A DNA stretch of 64,000 nucleotides from JBFLYH01 sp964630235 (GTDB taxonomy: Bacteria > Oederibacteriota > JAAXVQ01 > JAUVAV01), in assembly GCA_964630235.1 (NCBI GenBank), contig CAZVUO010000002.1, positions 1 through 64,000 of the forward strand, read 5' to 3'. Both the position numbers and the translations under genes were made by a program. Shown here one piece after another: positions 9,601-17,826 of the stretch. Under the pieces are notes generated by a model that made no database searches, was not told the DNA's origin, and saw nothing but the letters and a program-made list of their open reading frames with translations. Numbering within the stretch: the stretch's first letter is position 1; every line of letters starts with the position of its first letter.

Positions 9601-12600
9601 GCCTTCGAAATTCAACCGGTCGTTGTCGTTGGAATCCTCGCTCAGCACGCCCAGGTCCACGTTCAGCACCACGGGATAGGCCGCGGCCGCGGCCGAGTAC
9701 AGGGAGATCTCCAGGTAGCGGTATTCGCGCAGGTTGGCGCCCGACGTGGACACCGGGAAAATAAAGCCGTCCCAGGTCGCGGAACTCAGGTCCGAATAGT
9801 TCCAGCGCAGCTGGTGAGACTTGTCGTCGCTGTCCACGGGCACGCGGCCGGTCTCGAACGCGTCGGTCAGGTACACGTAGCGCCGGTCAGCCGGATCGGG
9901 AAAGAAATCGGGTTTGCCCGAAGGGAACCAGGCGTTGTTGTCCATGGGCAGCGAGAGGACGTTGTCCGATCCTTCCATGCTGTCAATCATGGCCACGCTG
10001 TCCTCGCCGGACTGCCGGTAGGTGTTGGTGTTGTAGATGCTGTAGGCGCCCTCGGCCGCCACGTCAATGGTCAGCGGCACCTTGAAGGCCCCCACCCAGG
10101 GCAGGGTCCACTCGCCGAAATCGTCCGGGTTCAGGCTGAGCTTGGCGTCCGCGTCGAACAGGGAGAGCGCGTTGGGCGTGGAGCGGATGTCCGGGATCTC
10201 CAGGGGGGCCTGGCTGGCGTTGTAAAGGTACGTGGAGCCCACGGACAGTTTTTTCGCGATCACGTCGTATTCCGCACGCGCGCCGAATATGTTGGACTGG
10301 AATTTCCCGCCGAAAGGCAGGTACTCATAGGTCACGGTGATTTCCGTGCTGGAGGCGATGTTCTCGGGATTGAGAAAAGTCAGATAGCCGCTGGTGAAAT
10401 CAATATAGTAATCCGTGTTGCGCGACAGCTTCACCCCGTCCTTGCGGATGATCTCTGAATTGGGGATGATGTTGAAATGCTGGAGCTGAAAAGTGCTGAT
10501 CACGTTCTTGAACTCAATGTGGATGTTGAATTTATGGGACTGGCTGACGTCACCGCCGTAGGTCAGGCTGGGGTTGAACTGGGTATTGTAGGCGTCCTGC
10601 CGGTTCGGGTCGTAGAGGTTGGAAAAAAACTGGGGCGGGTCGGCAGGGTTCACCTGAAGCTGAAAGGGGTAATCGTTCCGGAATTGGATGGTACCAAACG
10701 TGGGGTCGATCAGGTAGTACTTCTCGGCGTTGAGCGTGTCCGACGGCTGGGGCAAATAGACTTCCCTGCCGTCCGTGGAGAAGACCTTGATCACGAAGTC
10801 CGGGTCGCTCTGGGGATCCAGAATGTTTTGATATCCCAGGCTGTAGCGGTTCATGAGCATCATGCGGTAGTCGCGGACATTGGTCAGGCTGTCGTAGCTC
10901 TGAAGCAAGTGCGCGCTGTCCGAGGTGACGCCGTCGGACGGCACCACGAGGTTGGCCGGCGTGAAGTCCATGTTTCCGCCGCCGTCATAACCCACGCTGC
11001 GTTCCACGGTGCCATCGAGGTAGCGGTAAGCCACGGCGACGAGCCAGGTCTGCGCGATGGAATTGGTGAACGTGATGATGCCCCGGTCGTAGTCCAGGGT
11101 GTAATCCACGCCCGGCGAGAGCAGGTTGAAACGCTGTTCCTGGCCAAACGCAGTGACCGTGACCGACTGGGCGGTCACCAGGCCGTTGGTCACGTAGATT
11201 TTATCCGAGCCGGCCACGATCCGGTTCCGGGGCTGGCCCGGGTCGTACACCGGCAGTTCCGGGTGGTTCACCTGGCCGGGCCAGGCCTTGGTCAGGTAAT
11301 AATATTTGAAGGGCGTGAAATAAATATCCTGCTTGTCCAGGATCCGGGACGAGGTGTTGCCTTTGAATTTCTCCGTCACGGTAATGCCCTTGGTCTGGGC
11401 GCCGATGGCGTGGAAACGGAAGTTATCCAGCGCGACCTTGAGCTTGGCGCCAAACAGGTTCTTGTTGTACCCGGCGAATTCCGTGCGGGGCAGGTCGAGC
11501 AGAATATCGCCGAACGCCGCTTCCTGGATCACCTCGTCCGGGTCCCCGGCGTAAATGATCGATATTTTTCTCTGCTCTTCCTGGGTATCGTCGTAATCCA
11601 CGTCCACCGTGATCTTTTTTCCGACCTTCCCTTCCAGCTGCACCTGCAATTCCTGGGCTAGATTGAAGCCTTCGGTCAGGCCTGAGGTCAGCGCGGGATA
11701 ACGGTCCTCGGTGCTGGTCTGATTGAGGGGCCAGACATTGGTGTACGAAACATCTATCTTTTTTCTGCCGGAGATGGTCAGCGTTGACTCCGGCGGCAGC
11801 CCGGGAATGGAGGTCGAGATCAGCCCCGTGGCCGGGATCTCCAGCGGCGGCCGCGGCCCGGCCTTGGCTTCGGCCGAGGCCGGGCCCTCGAGCTCCTGCT
11901 GGTCCACGGCCCGCACGGTATAAGTGTAAAACCGCCCCAGCAGGGGCTTGTTCACGCTGTTTTGTTCGTTGTCCAGAAACATCGGGCTGGTCAGCAGCTG
12001 TTTGTTGACCTTGACGGACTGGGTTTCCACGTCGGACTGGCGGTACACATTATAACCGGCCAGCGGGTAGGTTCCCGCCTGGGACGGGCTCCAGGTCAGC
12101 TCGATGGTGTCGTCGGTCTTGCCCGTGGCAGTCAGGGTTTGGGGCGCGCCGGCCGCAAGGAACGGCACCGCCTCCACAGCCGGAATCGGCGCGGACCGGT
12201 TGCCTCGGCGGTCCTGCGCGAAAAGAGTGTAGAAATAGGACTGGCCATTGACCAACGGGGAGGCCGCGGTTCCCTGATCCATATAGGTGGTTTGCGTCAA
12301 GGGCTGCGGGGTCAGAAGCTCACCGGGCTGGCCTGGCGTCGAGGACCGGTACAAGATATAACCCGCGAGCCCGTGCGGCCCTCCGGCAAAAGAAGGCACC
12401 CAGGACAATTCCACCTTCCGGTCCAAGGACCGGGCTTCGAAATTCGTCGGTTCGCTCAGCAAGCCGACATTGTCCACCCGCAGCAAGCTGGAAAGCGGCG
12501 ACGTACTGCCCTGGCCGTCCACGCACGCGACCGCGTAATAATAGGTCCGGCCGGCGGCCGGCGGAGACAGCGAAGTATCCGGGCTGTCTAAAAAATAAGT

Positions 12601-12975
12601 CTCCGTGACCGGAGCCCGGTTGACGAGGCGGTCGGGCGAAGGTTCGGTGAAAGGGGTTTCGGAACGGTAAACTTGATAGGTGACCGGCGTGGACACGGCG
12701 GCAGGGGGCGCATCCCAGGCCAGGAGCACGCGATCCCCGCCTTCTTCAGCCTGCAATCCCGCGGGAGCCGGCGGAGTTGCCTGGGGTTCAGGCGCGGGAA
12801 TGGCCGGTGCGGATGACTCGGCAGTCGCGGTCACGGGTACAGGAGCAGGAACTGCCGCCGCCTCACTTTCCCCGCGCGGCGCAACGGCACCCCAGGCCGG
12901 AATCAGAGACAGTCCGAACAGGCAGGAACAACAGAGGGCAAAAAAGCACGCTGAAAATTGCCGTGAGACAGACAA
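6676..12975 (-). CDS. Giant SprA-like outer-membrane protein with N-terminal FN3 domains
   Basis: About 2,100 residues. After a signal peptide (n-region SVSRQFSAC, core FFALCCSCLFGLSLI, end PAWGA) and a Pro/Ala linker come three fibronectin-III-like domains (about residues 55-340). Then follow SprA/Sov-like segments: KKIDVSYTN, QLEGKVGKKITVDVDYDD, and NLFGAKLKVALDN. The second half is long runs of alternating beta-strands ending YAIRIKAGLTAIF, a terminal-Phe signal used by BAM-inserted barrels. SprA forms the very large beta-barrel translocon of type IX secretion, and the same role is inferred here from the nearby cargo-like proteins. The start is uncertain: the TTG at 12975 (GGGGG eight bases upstream) is chosen. 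TTG 12990 is an alternative. An ATG at 13004 with an excellent GGAGG is one base out of frame. It is divergent from the glycosyltransferase operon. Confidence 0.85.
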   Translation of the reverse strand: MSVSRQFSACFFALCCSCLFGLSLIPAWGAVAPRGESEAAAVPAPVPVTATAESSAPAIPAPEPQATPPAPAGLQAEEGGDRVLLAWDAPPAAVSTPVTYQVYRSETPFTEPSPDRLVNRAPVTETYFLDSPDTSLSPPAAGRTYYYAVACVDGQGSTSPLSSLLRVDNVGLLSEPTNFEARSLDRKVELSWVPSFAGGPHGLAGYILYRSSTPGQPGELLTPQPLTQTTYMDQGTAASPLVNGQSYFYTLFAQDRRGNRSAPIPAVEAVPFLAAGAPQTLTATGKTDDTIELTWSPSQAGTYPLAGYNVYRQSDVETQSVKVNKQLLTSPMFLDNEQNSVNKPLLGRFYTYTVRAVDQQELEGPASAEAKAGPRPPLEIPATGLISTSIPGLPPESTLTISGRKKIDVSYTNVWPLNQTSTEDRYPALTSGLTEGFNLAQELQVQLEGKVGKKITVDVDYDDTQEEQRKISIIYAGDPDEVIQEAAFGDILLDLPRTEFAGYNKNLFGAKLKVALDNFRFHAIGAQTKGITVTEKFKGNTSSRILDKQDIYFTPFKYYYLTKAWPGQVNHPELPVYDPGQPRNRIVAGSDKIYVTNGLVTAQSVTVTAFGQEQRFNLLSPGVDYTLDYDRGIITFTNSIAQTWLVAVAYRYLDGTVERSVGYDGGGNMDFTPANLVVPSDGVTSDSAHLLQSYDSLTNVRDYRMMLMNRYSLGYQNILDPQSDPDFVIKVFSTDGREVYLPQPSDTLNAEKYYLIDPTFGTIQFRNDYPFQLQVNPADPPQFFSNLYDPNRQDAYNTQFNPSLTYGGDVSQSHKFNIHIEFKNVISTFQLQHFNIIPNSEIIRKDGVKLSRNTDYYIDFTSGYLTFLNPENIASSTEITVTYEYLPFGGKFQSNIFGARAEYDVIAKKLSVGSTYLYNASQAPLEIPDIRSTPNALSLFDADAKLSLNPDDFGEWTLPWVGAFKVPLTIDVAAEGAYSIYNTNTYRQSGEDSVAMIDSMEGSDNVLSLPMDNNAWFPSGKPDFFPDPADRRYVYLTDAFETGRVPVDSDDKSHQLRWNYSDLSSATWDGFIFPVSTSGANLREYRYLEISLYSAAAAAYPVVLNVDLGVLSEDSNDNDRLNFEGDRQLLGSNDDVGIVNYMSNPYAVPPVIATDPSGGPWGTFPSVPQPGFSGPGLAQYWGAGNGRLNNEDLDNDDQLDRAESYYEYQIVLQPGWNLYKIPLANFSSRRGNPVPTATSPQDPTFLSFVKHARLWITGQSAAPSAGYIQIESLQLTGNKWQPRVAPGAVDAFGAPLAEVPGSSLNATAISQETDDSYQPSIHFYIYDEDNEKEELQGERALKLEYMLDQYAVVKSTGPDANTMPAFYLTRTLSTDASGFDYSFYRYLRVDVFKKTVTAPGGRLFVRLGLDQNNFYQYELSLDEARVGTWHTFKVELDGSDGRRFGISQAGVILGLNQIKEVSLGVLNPNPTAAREVLWINSLRVTDAKTREGMAVRVTSSTRLSDIFTVSTDYRDIATDFFQIDETPSGKQHVTQESVNGSITKLPFMPIHANWSRTASYTELENRGNPAYSNNFAVPDVVNETLSGDLAFNQIPGLDLSLSAKRIRKNTGYIEQRYNVNFDEETQEATPTLSYTLPSQILNLPIGTTTFTGKLRYEDYHRMYDPDGIRALNRADLWDRWKHTREEIYSYTGTYSPVAYLRLSPGFTYSQNSDRGYLSAYKYYEELTNTVNARYFSDLYRTARLEKVAKLNLSLVSVPVVSPSLTYAMTNTRDYVNDTLAVPGSLSLQSGIALGELFGWNQIPRVNWNRNYNVSATYRTELGLDPISQLQFEHLWLINPLTFREKNELFDDAYINSKNIRDSWSTSFNLIPSVTLNPDYSTNWKRDMNTRDNFITTDTMTVGSGLTWNQPFTLPGFTFQSLNLDYHYATTDTLDRNDVATTRTISHTSSATLPFRLFNDLSSTLNFNAVNSERSSGTKLAIKVNDNMYSAGLSLAYNLSVNTPIKLPDFWPFNGVILKVQQSFRLLNSFRADFARVSEEQTSGSARNTDTYTNETTLNYSLWKNVEGDVGITNQWYFDRLQIDKDYYAIRIKAGLTAIF

Positions 12976-13087
12976 CTGCTTAACCCCCAATGGGCATCCA
13001 GCATAAGCCCCTCCGGACACTGACTGATTATTATTACAGGCACAACGCCTTCCCGCAAGCGCAATATGTTGTCGAATTGCCGATTGC

Positions 13088-13148
13088 CTAGGGGCAGGCC
13101 TATGTGCCTGCCCGTTGGTTTTGGGCGGCCACGCAGGGCCGCCCCTAC
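13088..13148. repeat. Double inverted-repeat element
   Basis: Two adjacent hairpins: GGGGCAGGC...GCCTGCCC (13091-13113) and GGGCGGCC...GGGCCGCCC (13123-13144), the pair flanked by CTAGGGGC and GCCCCTAC. Such two-stem elements are widespread intergenic repeats in many bacteria. It lies between the SprA-like gene and the divergent glycosyltransferase operon and shows that the open frame upstream of 13004 is not coding. Confidence 0.7.
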
Positions 13149-13203
13149 GGTTCAATTGGGCGGACACAGGGTTCTCCCCTGACTGGGATTGCATACGGTG
13201 TGC

Positions 13204-13232
13204 TTGACAGTCCTACTTTACCCCTCTAGAAT
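13204..13232 (+). promoter_or_regulatory. Sigma70-type promoter for the glycosyltransferase-lptFG operon
   Basis: TTGACA (13204-13209), 17-bp spacer, TAGAAT (13227-13232). Transcription should start near 13239, about 32 nt before the TTG start codon of the next gene. Predicted from sequence only. Confidence 0.7.
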
Positions 13233-13270
13233 GAATCAATTTTTGATCATCCTGTTTTTCGGAGTCGCGC

Positions 13271-14773
13271 TTGCCCAAAGAAGAGAAGTGGTTCTGGCTG
13301 ACCCTGTCTGTCCTGACCGGATTGCGCCTGCTGGCCATCGCCGGCTTCGAACTCGCGCCGGACGAGGCTTACTATTGGACCTGGTCCAGGCGTCTGGCCT
13401 GGGGCTACTATGACCAGGGGCCGCTCTTGGCCCTGTTTATCCGGCTGGGCACCTGGCTGGCGGGCGGCGCTTCGGAGTGGAGCGTCCGCCTCCCGAGCGT
13501 GCTCCTGTCCGTCGTCAGTTCCTGGTTTTACTACCGCCTGGTCCAGCGGGCCCTGGGCAACCGGGCCGCGTGGTACGCTTTTTTGCTGTTCCAAACCGCC
13601 TTGTTGATTTCGGCCGGCGCGCTCCTGATGATGCACGACTCCATCATGATCTGCGCCTGGATCGCCGGCCTCTATTTCTTCTACCGGGCGCTGGTCGAAG
13701 ACTGGCAACCAGGCTGGCTGGGCGGAACCCTGGCCCTGGGCGCCGGAGCCCTGGCCAAATATTCCATGGCCTTCTTTGTTCCTTGCTTGCTGCTGTTTTT
13801 GCTGCTGTCGCCCCGCCAGCGGGTCTGGTGGAAAAAGCCCCGCCTTTACCTGGCCGGTCTGGCCACCCTGCTTTTGATCGCCCCCCTGCTGCTCTGGAAC
13901 TTCCACCATGGCTGGGCTTCGTTCGGACATATCGGCGATCTGAGCGGAGCCAAACAAGCTTGGGATTTTTCCTGGAAAACGATCGGGAATTATCTCGGCG
14001 GCCAGCTGGGCATCATGAGCCCCCTGCTCGGGGCTTTTTGCTTCGCCGCGCCGGTTTTAGCGTGGAACGCGTGGCGAAAGCGGCAGCCCCAGGGCGAAAC
14101 GTATTTGTTTCTGGCCTGTTTCTCCGCTCCTGTCCTGCTCTATTTCCTCCTGCTGTCCGTACGCACCTGGGTCTACGCCAACTGGCCGGCTCCCGCCTAT
14201 CCGGCGGCCGTCGCAATCCTCGCCGGGCTTTACGCCTCCCGCCAGAGCCAGTCGCCCTCGCGGACCTGGCGCCGCTGGGGCGCGGCCACGTTGGCGGTAT
14301 CCGCGGCCTTCACCCTGATCGCGCATGCGGAAGTTCTGTGGGGCGTGCTGCCCTTGACCGGCCGGTCCGCCGAATCCATGGACCGGGTGCGCGGCTGGCG
14401 GGTCATGGGGCCTGAAACCGCCCGCCTGCTCCTGGACCTGCAGGCGAAAAGCCCGGAACCGGTTTTTCTCGCGGCCCGGCGCTATCAGATCGCCAGCCTG
14501 CTGTCGTTCTACACGCCCGGTCATCCGGACGCGCAATTATTCCCCCTGCGCGAACCGGCGGACAACCAGTACCGTTTTTGGGACCAGCGGCAGGCGCTGT
14601 CCGGCCGCAACGCGCTCTATGTCTGCGAACATTACTGGGAAGCGGACCACCTCCGGCCCTATTTCGATGAGATCGTCCCCCTGGAACCTTTCCCGGTCGT
14701 CCAGCGCGGCCGCACGCTGCGCGAAGTCCGCTATTTCCTCGCCCTCGGCTACCGCCCGGCAGGCACGCCATGA
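13271..14773 (+). CDS. Glycosyltransferase family 39 (ArnT/PMT-like) membrane protein
   Basis: 500 residues with about ten to twelve hydrophobic segments. The TTG start at 13271 is supported by GGAG (13261-13264) at six-base spacing and by the promoter just upstream. The first loop carries APDEAYYW with Asp31-Glu32, the acidic pair used by GT-C enzymes (ArnT, PMT) to activate polyprenyl-phosphate sugar donors, and then WGYYDQGPL. The family transfers a sugar from undecaprenyl-phosphate to lipid A, proteins or other acceptors on the periplasmic side. Its four-base overlap with the two LptF/G-type permease genes suggests a role in modifying lipopolysaccharide or another exported glycolipid, though the acceptor is unknown. 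Confidence 0.9.
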   Translation: MPKEEKWFWLTLSVLTGLRLLAIAGFELAPDEAYYWTWSRRLAWGYYDQGPLLALFIRLGTWLAGGASEWSVRLPSVLLSVVSSWFYYRLVQRALGNRAAWYAFLLFQTALLISAGALLMMHDSIMICAWIAGLYFFYRALVEDWQPGWLGGTLALGAGALAKYSMAFFVPCLLLFLLLSPRQRVWWKKPRLYLAGLATLLLIAPLLLWNFHHGWASFGHIGDLSGAKQAWDFSWKTIGNYLGGQLGIMSPLLGAFCFAAPVLAWNAWRKRQPQGETYLFLACFSAPVLLYFLLLSVRTWVYANWPAPAYPAAVAILAGLYASRQSQSPSRTWRRWGAATLAVSAAFTLIAHAEVLWGVLPLTGRSAESMDRVRGWRVMGPETARLLLDLQAKSPEPVFLAARRYQIASLLSFYTPGHPDAQLFPLREPADNQYRFWDQRQALSGRNALYVCEHYWEADHLRPYFDEIVPLEPFPVVQRGRTLREVRYFLALGYRPAGTP

Positions 14774-15918
14774 GAACCCTGCGCGCGTACGTGGCCCGCG
14801 AACTGGTGTTCCCCTTCGTCATGGGCGTGACGGTCTTCACGTTCATCCTGATCATGGATAAAATTTTCACGCTTTCCGACTTGATCGTGAAGTACGGCGT
14901 CTCCGTGCTCACGGTCAGCAAGCTGCTCCTCTACATCCTCCCCGCGACCTTCGCCATCACGATCCCCATGGCCTGCCTGGTGGCCGTGCTGGTGGCGTTT
15001 TCCCGCCTCAAAAGCGACAACGAATTGACGGCCATGCGGGCCTCGGGGATTTCGCCCCTGCCGCTCCTGGACGTCTTGCTGGCGCTCTCCCTGGGCCTGA
15101 CCTTCTCCATGATCGTCTTCAACAACACCGTGCTGCCCGAATCCAACCTGGCCTACCGCACCCTGTATTTCGACATCGTCAGCCAGCGCGCGTCCATCGT
15201 GGTGCGCGAACACGTGTTCGTCGAGGATTTCGACGGCTATATTTTCCGGGTAGGCGACAAGAACCCCGTAACGGGCGAACTGCGCGACGTGGTCGTGTTC
15301 GTGCGCGGCCAGAAACCGGAGGACCCGGTGCGGGCCATTTTCGCCCAGCGCGGCCAGCTGATCAGTGACCGCGTGAACCGCCGCGTCCTCCTCAAACTGG
15401 AGGCGGGCTACATGCAGGTGGTGGCCCGCGATGACCCGTCCGTGCTCTCGCGCGTGGATTTCGACACCACCTTCCTCGACCTGGACATCAACCGCGCCCT
15501 GGTCCAGCCGGTCCAGTCCCTGCCCCGCAGCGCGCGCGAGATGTCCATGGGGGATATCCGCCGCCAGATTGACGCGGACCGGCGGGACGGCAAGGACGTC
15601 AACCTGCTCTGGGTCGAATACCACAAAAAAGTTTCCATCCCCTTCGCCTGCCTGGCCTTCGTGCTCATCGGCGCGCCGGTCGGAATCCTGGTCCCCCGCT
15701 CCGGCCGTTACGTGGCTTACTTCGTGGCGGTGATCCTGATCTTTCTATACTACATCGCCATCTCCCTGGGCGAGACCTTCGGCGCCAACGGCCGGCTGGA
15801 TCCCTTCCTCTCCATGTGGATCCCCAACCTGTTCCTGACCGGGGCCGGACTCTACGGCTTGGCCTGGGTCCTGCGTGAACACCCCCCTGGATTCCGGCGC
15901 CGCGCGAGGACCCCATGA
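14770..15918 (+). CDS. LptF/LptG-family permease (first copy)
   Basis: 382 residues, ATG overlapping the previous stop as ATGA. YjgP/YjgQ family: an N-terminal helix pair (LVFPFVMGVTVFTFILIMDKIF; ILPATFAITIPMACLVAVLVAF), the typical LKSDNELTAMRASGIS coupling segment, a periplasmic beta-jellyroll (about residues 130-260), then three C-terminal helices ending SMWIPNLFLTGAGLYGL. LptF and LptG form the heterodimeric membrane part of the LptB2FGC transporter that extracts LPS from the inner membrane. Whether this one corresponds to LptF or LptG is not decided. LptB is not in the window. Confidence 0.93.
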   Translation: MRTLRAYVARELVFPFVMGVTVFTFILIMDKIFTLSDLIVKYGVSVLTVSKLLLYILPATFAITIPMACLVAVLVAFSRLKSDNELTAMRASGISPLPLLDVLLALSLGLTFSMIVFNNTVLPESNLAYRTLYFDIVSQRASIVVREHVFVEDFDGYIFRVGDKNPVTGELRDVVVFVRGQKPEDPVRAIFAQRGQLISDRVNRRVLLKLEAGYMQVVARDDPSVLSRVDFDTTFLDLDINRALVQPVQSLPRSAREMSMGDIRRQIDADRRDGKDVNLLWVEYHKKVSIPFACLAFVLIGAPVGILVPRSGRYVAYFVAVILIFLYYIAISLGETFGANGRLDPFLSMWIPNLFLTGAGLYGLAWVLREHPPGFRRRARTP

Positions 15919-17024
15919 GCACCCTCGACCGTTACCTGCTGCGGGAATTTTTCCAGGCCCTGCTGTTTACCGTGCTGGTCTTTGCCGGCCTCTACGTCAT
16001 CGCCGAGATGGTGGACGACATGCGGGGATTCGTGGAACACCGCCCCGCGGTCACGCTGATCGTGCTCTATTATGCCTACCGCCTGCCGTATTACCTGGTC
16101 CAGGTCATGCCCATGGCCGTTCTGCTCTCCGCCCTCTTTTCGCTCGGCCAGCTGGGCCGCCACAACGAGCTGATCGCCCTGCGGTCCTGCGGGGTCAGTT
16201 TCCTGCGCATCGCCCGCCCGATCCTGCTCGCCGCCCTGTGCCTGGTCGGCGTCATCCTGATCTTCATCGAAGCCGTAATGCCCTCGACCACGCCCCGCGC
16301 CCGCCATATCAAGCGGGTCAACATCGAGCGCAAGGCGGACGATTCCTTCCAGTACCGCCGCGACTGGATCACCCGCAGCGTGCCCGGGAACTGGATCCTG
16401 CAAGCCCGCCATTTCGACGCGCTCGCCGGCCACATGTCCGGGGTGATCCTGATCCACCTGGCACCGGACCGCCGCGTGGCGGAACGGCTCGACGCCGAAA
16501 CCGGCGCGTGGCAGAACGGTGAATGGCGGCTCGAAAAAGGCGTCCGGCGGGTTTTTTCACCCGAAGGCACGGTGCGGGAATTCGATCGGTTCGAGGTGTA
16601 CAACTGGAAGGTTCGCGAACAGCCGCGGGAATTCATCCGCGAAAACAAGGAAGAGGACCAGCTGCTGTCCATGCCGCTCAAGGAATTGCGCTATCAGATC
16701 CGGCTGCTACGGGAGATGGGCAGCGATCCCCGCACGGAGGAAGTGAATTATCACCTCAAGATCGCGTTCCCCTTCGCGATCTTCATCCTCGCCCTGCTCG
16801 GGGTCGCCCTGCCGTTCATCTTCCCCACCGGCCAGCGGGCACTGGTCTGGACCGCCATCGGCTTCGTGGTCACGATCGTCACCGCGTTTTTCTACATCGG
16901 ATTCATCGCGGTCGGGAGTTCCCTGGGAAAGAACGGCACCCTGCCTCCGCTCCTGTCCGTCTGGATCGCCAACCTGGTGTTCGCGGGGCTGGGCTCGTGG
17001 CTGATGAGCAAGGCAAAGACGTGA
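15915..17024 (+). CDS. LptF/LptG-family permease (second copy)
   Basis: 369 residues, again with a four-base ATGA overlap. Same architecture as its neighbour: STLDRYLLREFFQALLFTVLVFAGLYVIAEMVDD, LGQLGRHNELIALRSCGVS, a periplasmic domain (about residues 120-255), and helices ending LSVWIANLVFAGLGSWLM. With the preceding gene it gives the LptF-LptG pair expected for the lipopolysaccharide transporter, so this short operon probably both decorates and exports a lipid-linked glycan. No intrinsic terminator is obvious in the 214 bp before the convergent greA. Confidence 0.93.
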   Translation: MSTLDRYLLREFFQALLFTVLVFAGLYVIAEMVDDMRGFVEHRPAVTLIVLYYAYRLPYYLVQVMPMAVLLSALFSLGQLGRHNELIALRSCGVSFLRIARPILLAALCLVGVILIFIEAVMPSTTPRARHIKRVNIERKADDSFQYRRDWITRSVPGNWILQARHFDALAGHMSGVILIHLAPDRRVAERLDAETGAWQNGEWRLEKGVRRVFSPEGTVREFDRFEVYNWKVREQPREFIRENKEEDQLLSMPLKELRYQIRLLREMGSDPRTEEVNYHLKIAFPFAIFILALLGVALPFIFPTGQRALVWTAIGFVVTIVTAFFYIGFIAVGSSLGKNGTLPPLLSVWIANLVFAGLGSWLMSKAKT

Positions 17025-17238
17025 ACGGCCGGCGGAAAGATCATCCGGCCGCTCACTGGGCCAGTCATTGCGCGGCCATCTCGACGCGGATTGATCAAGA
17101 GGGGATGGCTTCGCCCCCCGAGTACCCCGCGAGGGGACGGAGCCCGGTTTTCAACGACGGGGCGGCGATCACGGGCAAATAGCGAGTTAAAACCCGCCTG
17201 AAGGAAGCCGCGCCAAGAACCTTGATTCGGGAGAACGC

Positions 17239-17712
17239 TTAGGCGAGTTCGGCGGAGAGGACGCGGTAGCGCCGGACCCCGGCCGGGATGCGGATCTCGA
17301 CCTCTTCGCCCACGCGTTTCCCCACCAGTCCCTTGCCCACCGGCGAGGTGACCGAAATCTTCCCCCGCCCGAAGTCAGCCTCCTGCGGAGAAACCAAAAA
17401 ATACACCACCTCGGTTTGGCTGTTCAGGTCCTGCAAGACCACGCGCTGGCCGACCGAAATCTTCCCTTCGGGGATATGCGCCTTGTCAATCACCTGCGCT
17501 TTGGACAACTGCTCCTGCAGCTGGTGGATGCGCAGTTCGAGCTTGGCCTGCTCCTCCTTGGCCGCGTCGTATTCGGCGTTTTCGGACAGATCTCCGTGTT
17601 CCCGCGCCACCTGAATGGCATGAGTGACGGCCCGCCGCTTCGGCCCCACGAGCTCGGCAAGTTCGGCCTGCAATTGGTCATACCCTTCCGGGGTTAAGTA
17701 CACTTTATCCAT
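17239..17712 (-). CDS. greA: Transcription elongation factor GreA
   Basis: 157 residues, the usual GreA length, from ATG 17712 (MDKVYLTPEGYDQLQAELAEL). The N-terminal coiled coil carries REHGDLSENAEYDAAKEEQ, with the acidic tip residues Asp and Glu that enter the RNA polymerase secondary channel and stimulate transcript cleavage. The C-terminal FKBP-like domain has the conserved ISVTSPVGKGLVGKRVGEEVEI. It rescues backtracked RNA polymerase. A near-perfect promoter (17748-17776) lies upstream. Confidence 0.97.
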   Translation of the reverse strand: MDKVYLTPEGYDQLQAELAELVGPKRRAVTHAIQVAREHGDLSENAEYDAAKEEQAKLELRIHQLQEQLSKAQVIDKAHIPEGKISVGQRVVLQDLNSQTEVVYFLVSPQEADFGRGKISVTSPVGKGLVGKRVGEEVEIRIPAGVRRYRVLSAELA

Positions 17713-17747
17713 CTGGTCCGGTCCTCGTCTTTCTGCGGGGTTAAAAA

Positions 17748-17776
17748 ATTGTAAGCCAACGAAGGCCAATTGTCAA
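17748..17776 (-). promoter_or_regulatory. Sigma70-type promoter of greA
   Basis: Minus-strand TTGACA (17776-17771), 17-bp spacer, TACAAT (17753-17748). The transcription start should be near 17741, giving a leader of about 29 nt. It is back to back with the promoter of the histidine kinase gene. Confidence 0.75.
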
Positions 17777-17791
17777 ATTGCGCTGCCCGGC

Positions 17792-17820
17792 TTGCTTTTT
17801 TTCCGGATTGCCAATACAAT
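17792..17820 (+). promoter_or_regulatory. Sigma70-type promoter of the histidine kinase gene
   Basis: TTGCTT (17792-17797), 17-bp spacer, TACAAT (17815-17820). The -10 box ends seven bases before the ATG at 17827, so the mRNA would start at or within a base of the start codon. Confidence 0.6.
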
Positions 17821-17826
17821 GAGGTC

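Noticed and set aside
12976..13194. In-frame N-terminal extension of the SprA-like gene to ATG 13194
   Set aside because: It would translate the inverted-repeat element and precede the signal peptide by more than 70 residues. No ribosome site.
17025..17238. Small gene or CATTGCGAG-type repeat between the second permease gene and greA
   Set aside because: There is a loose resemblance to the CATTGCGAG element near 17065 but no paired ends, and no supported small coding frame.
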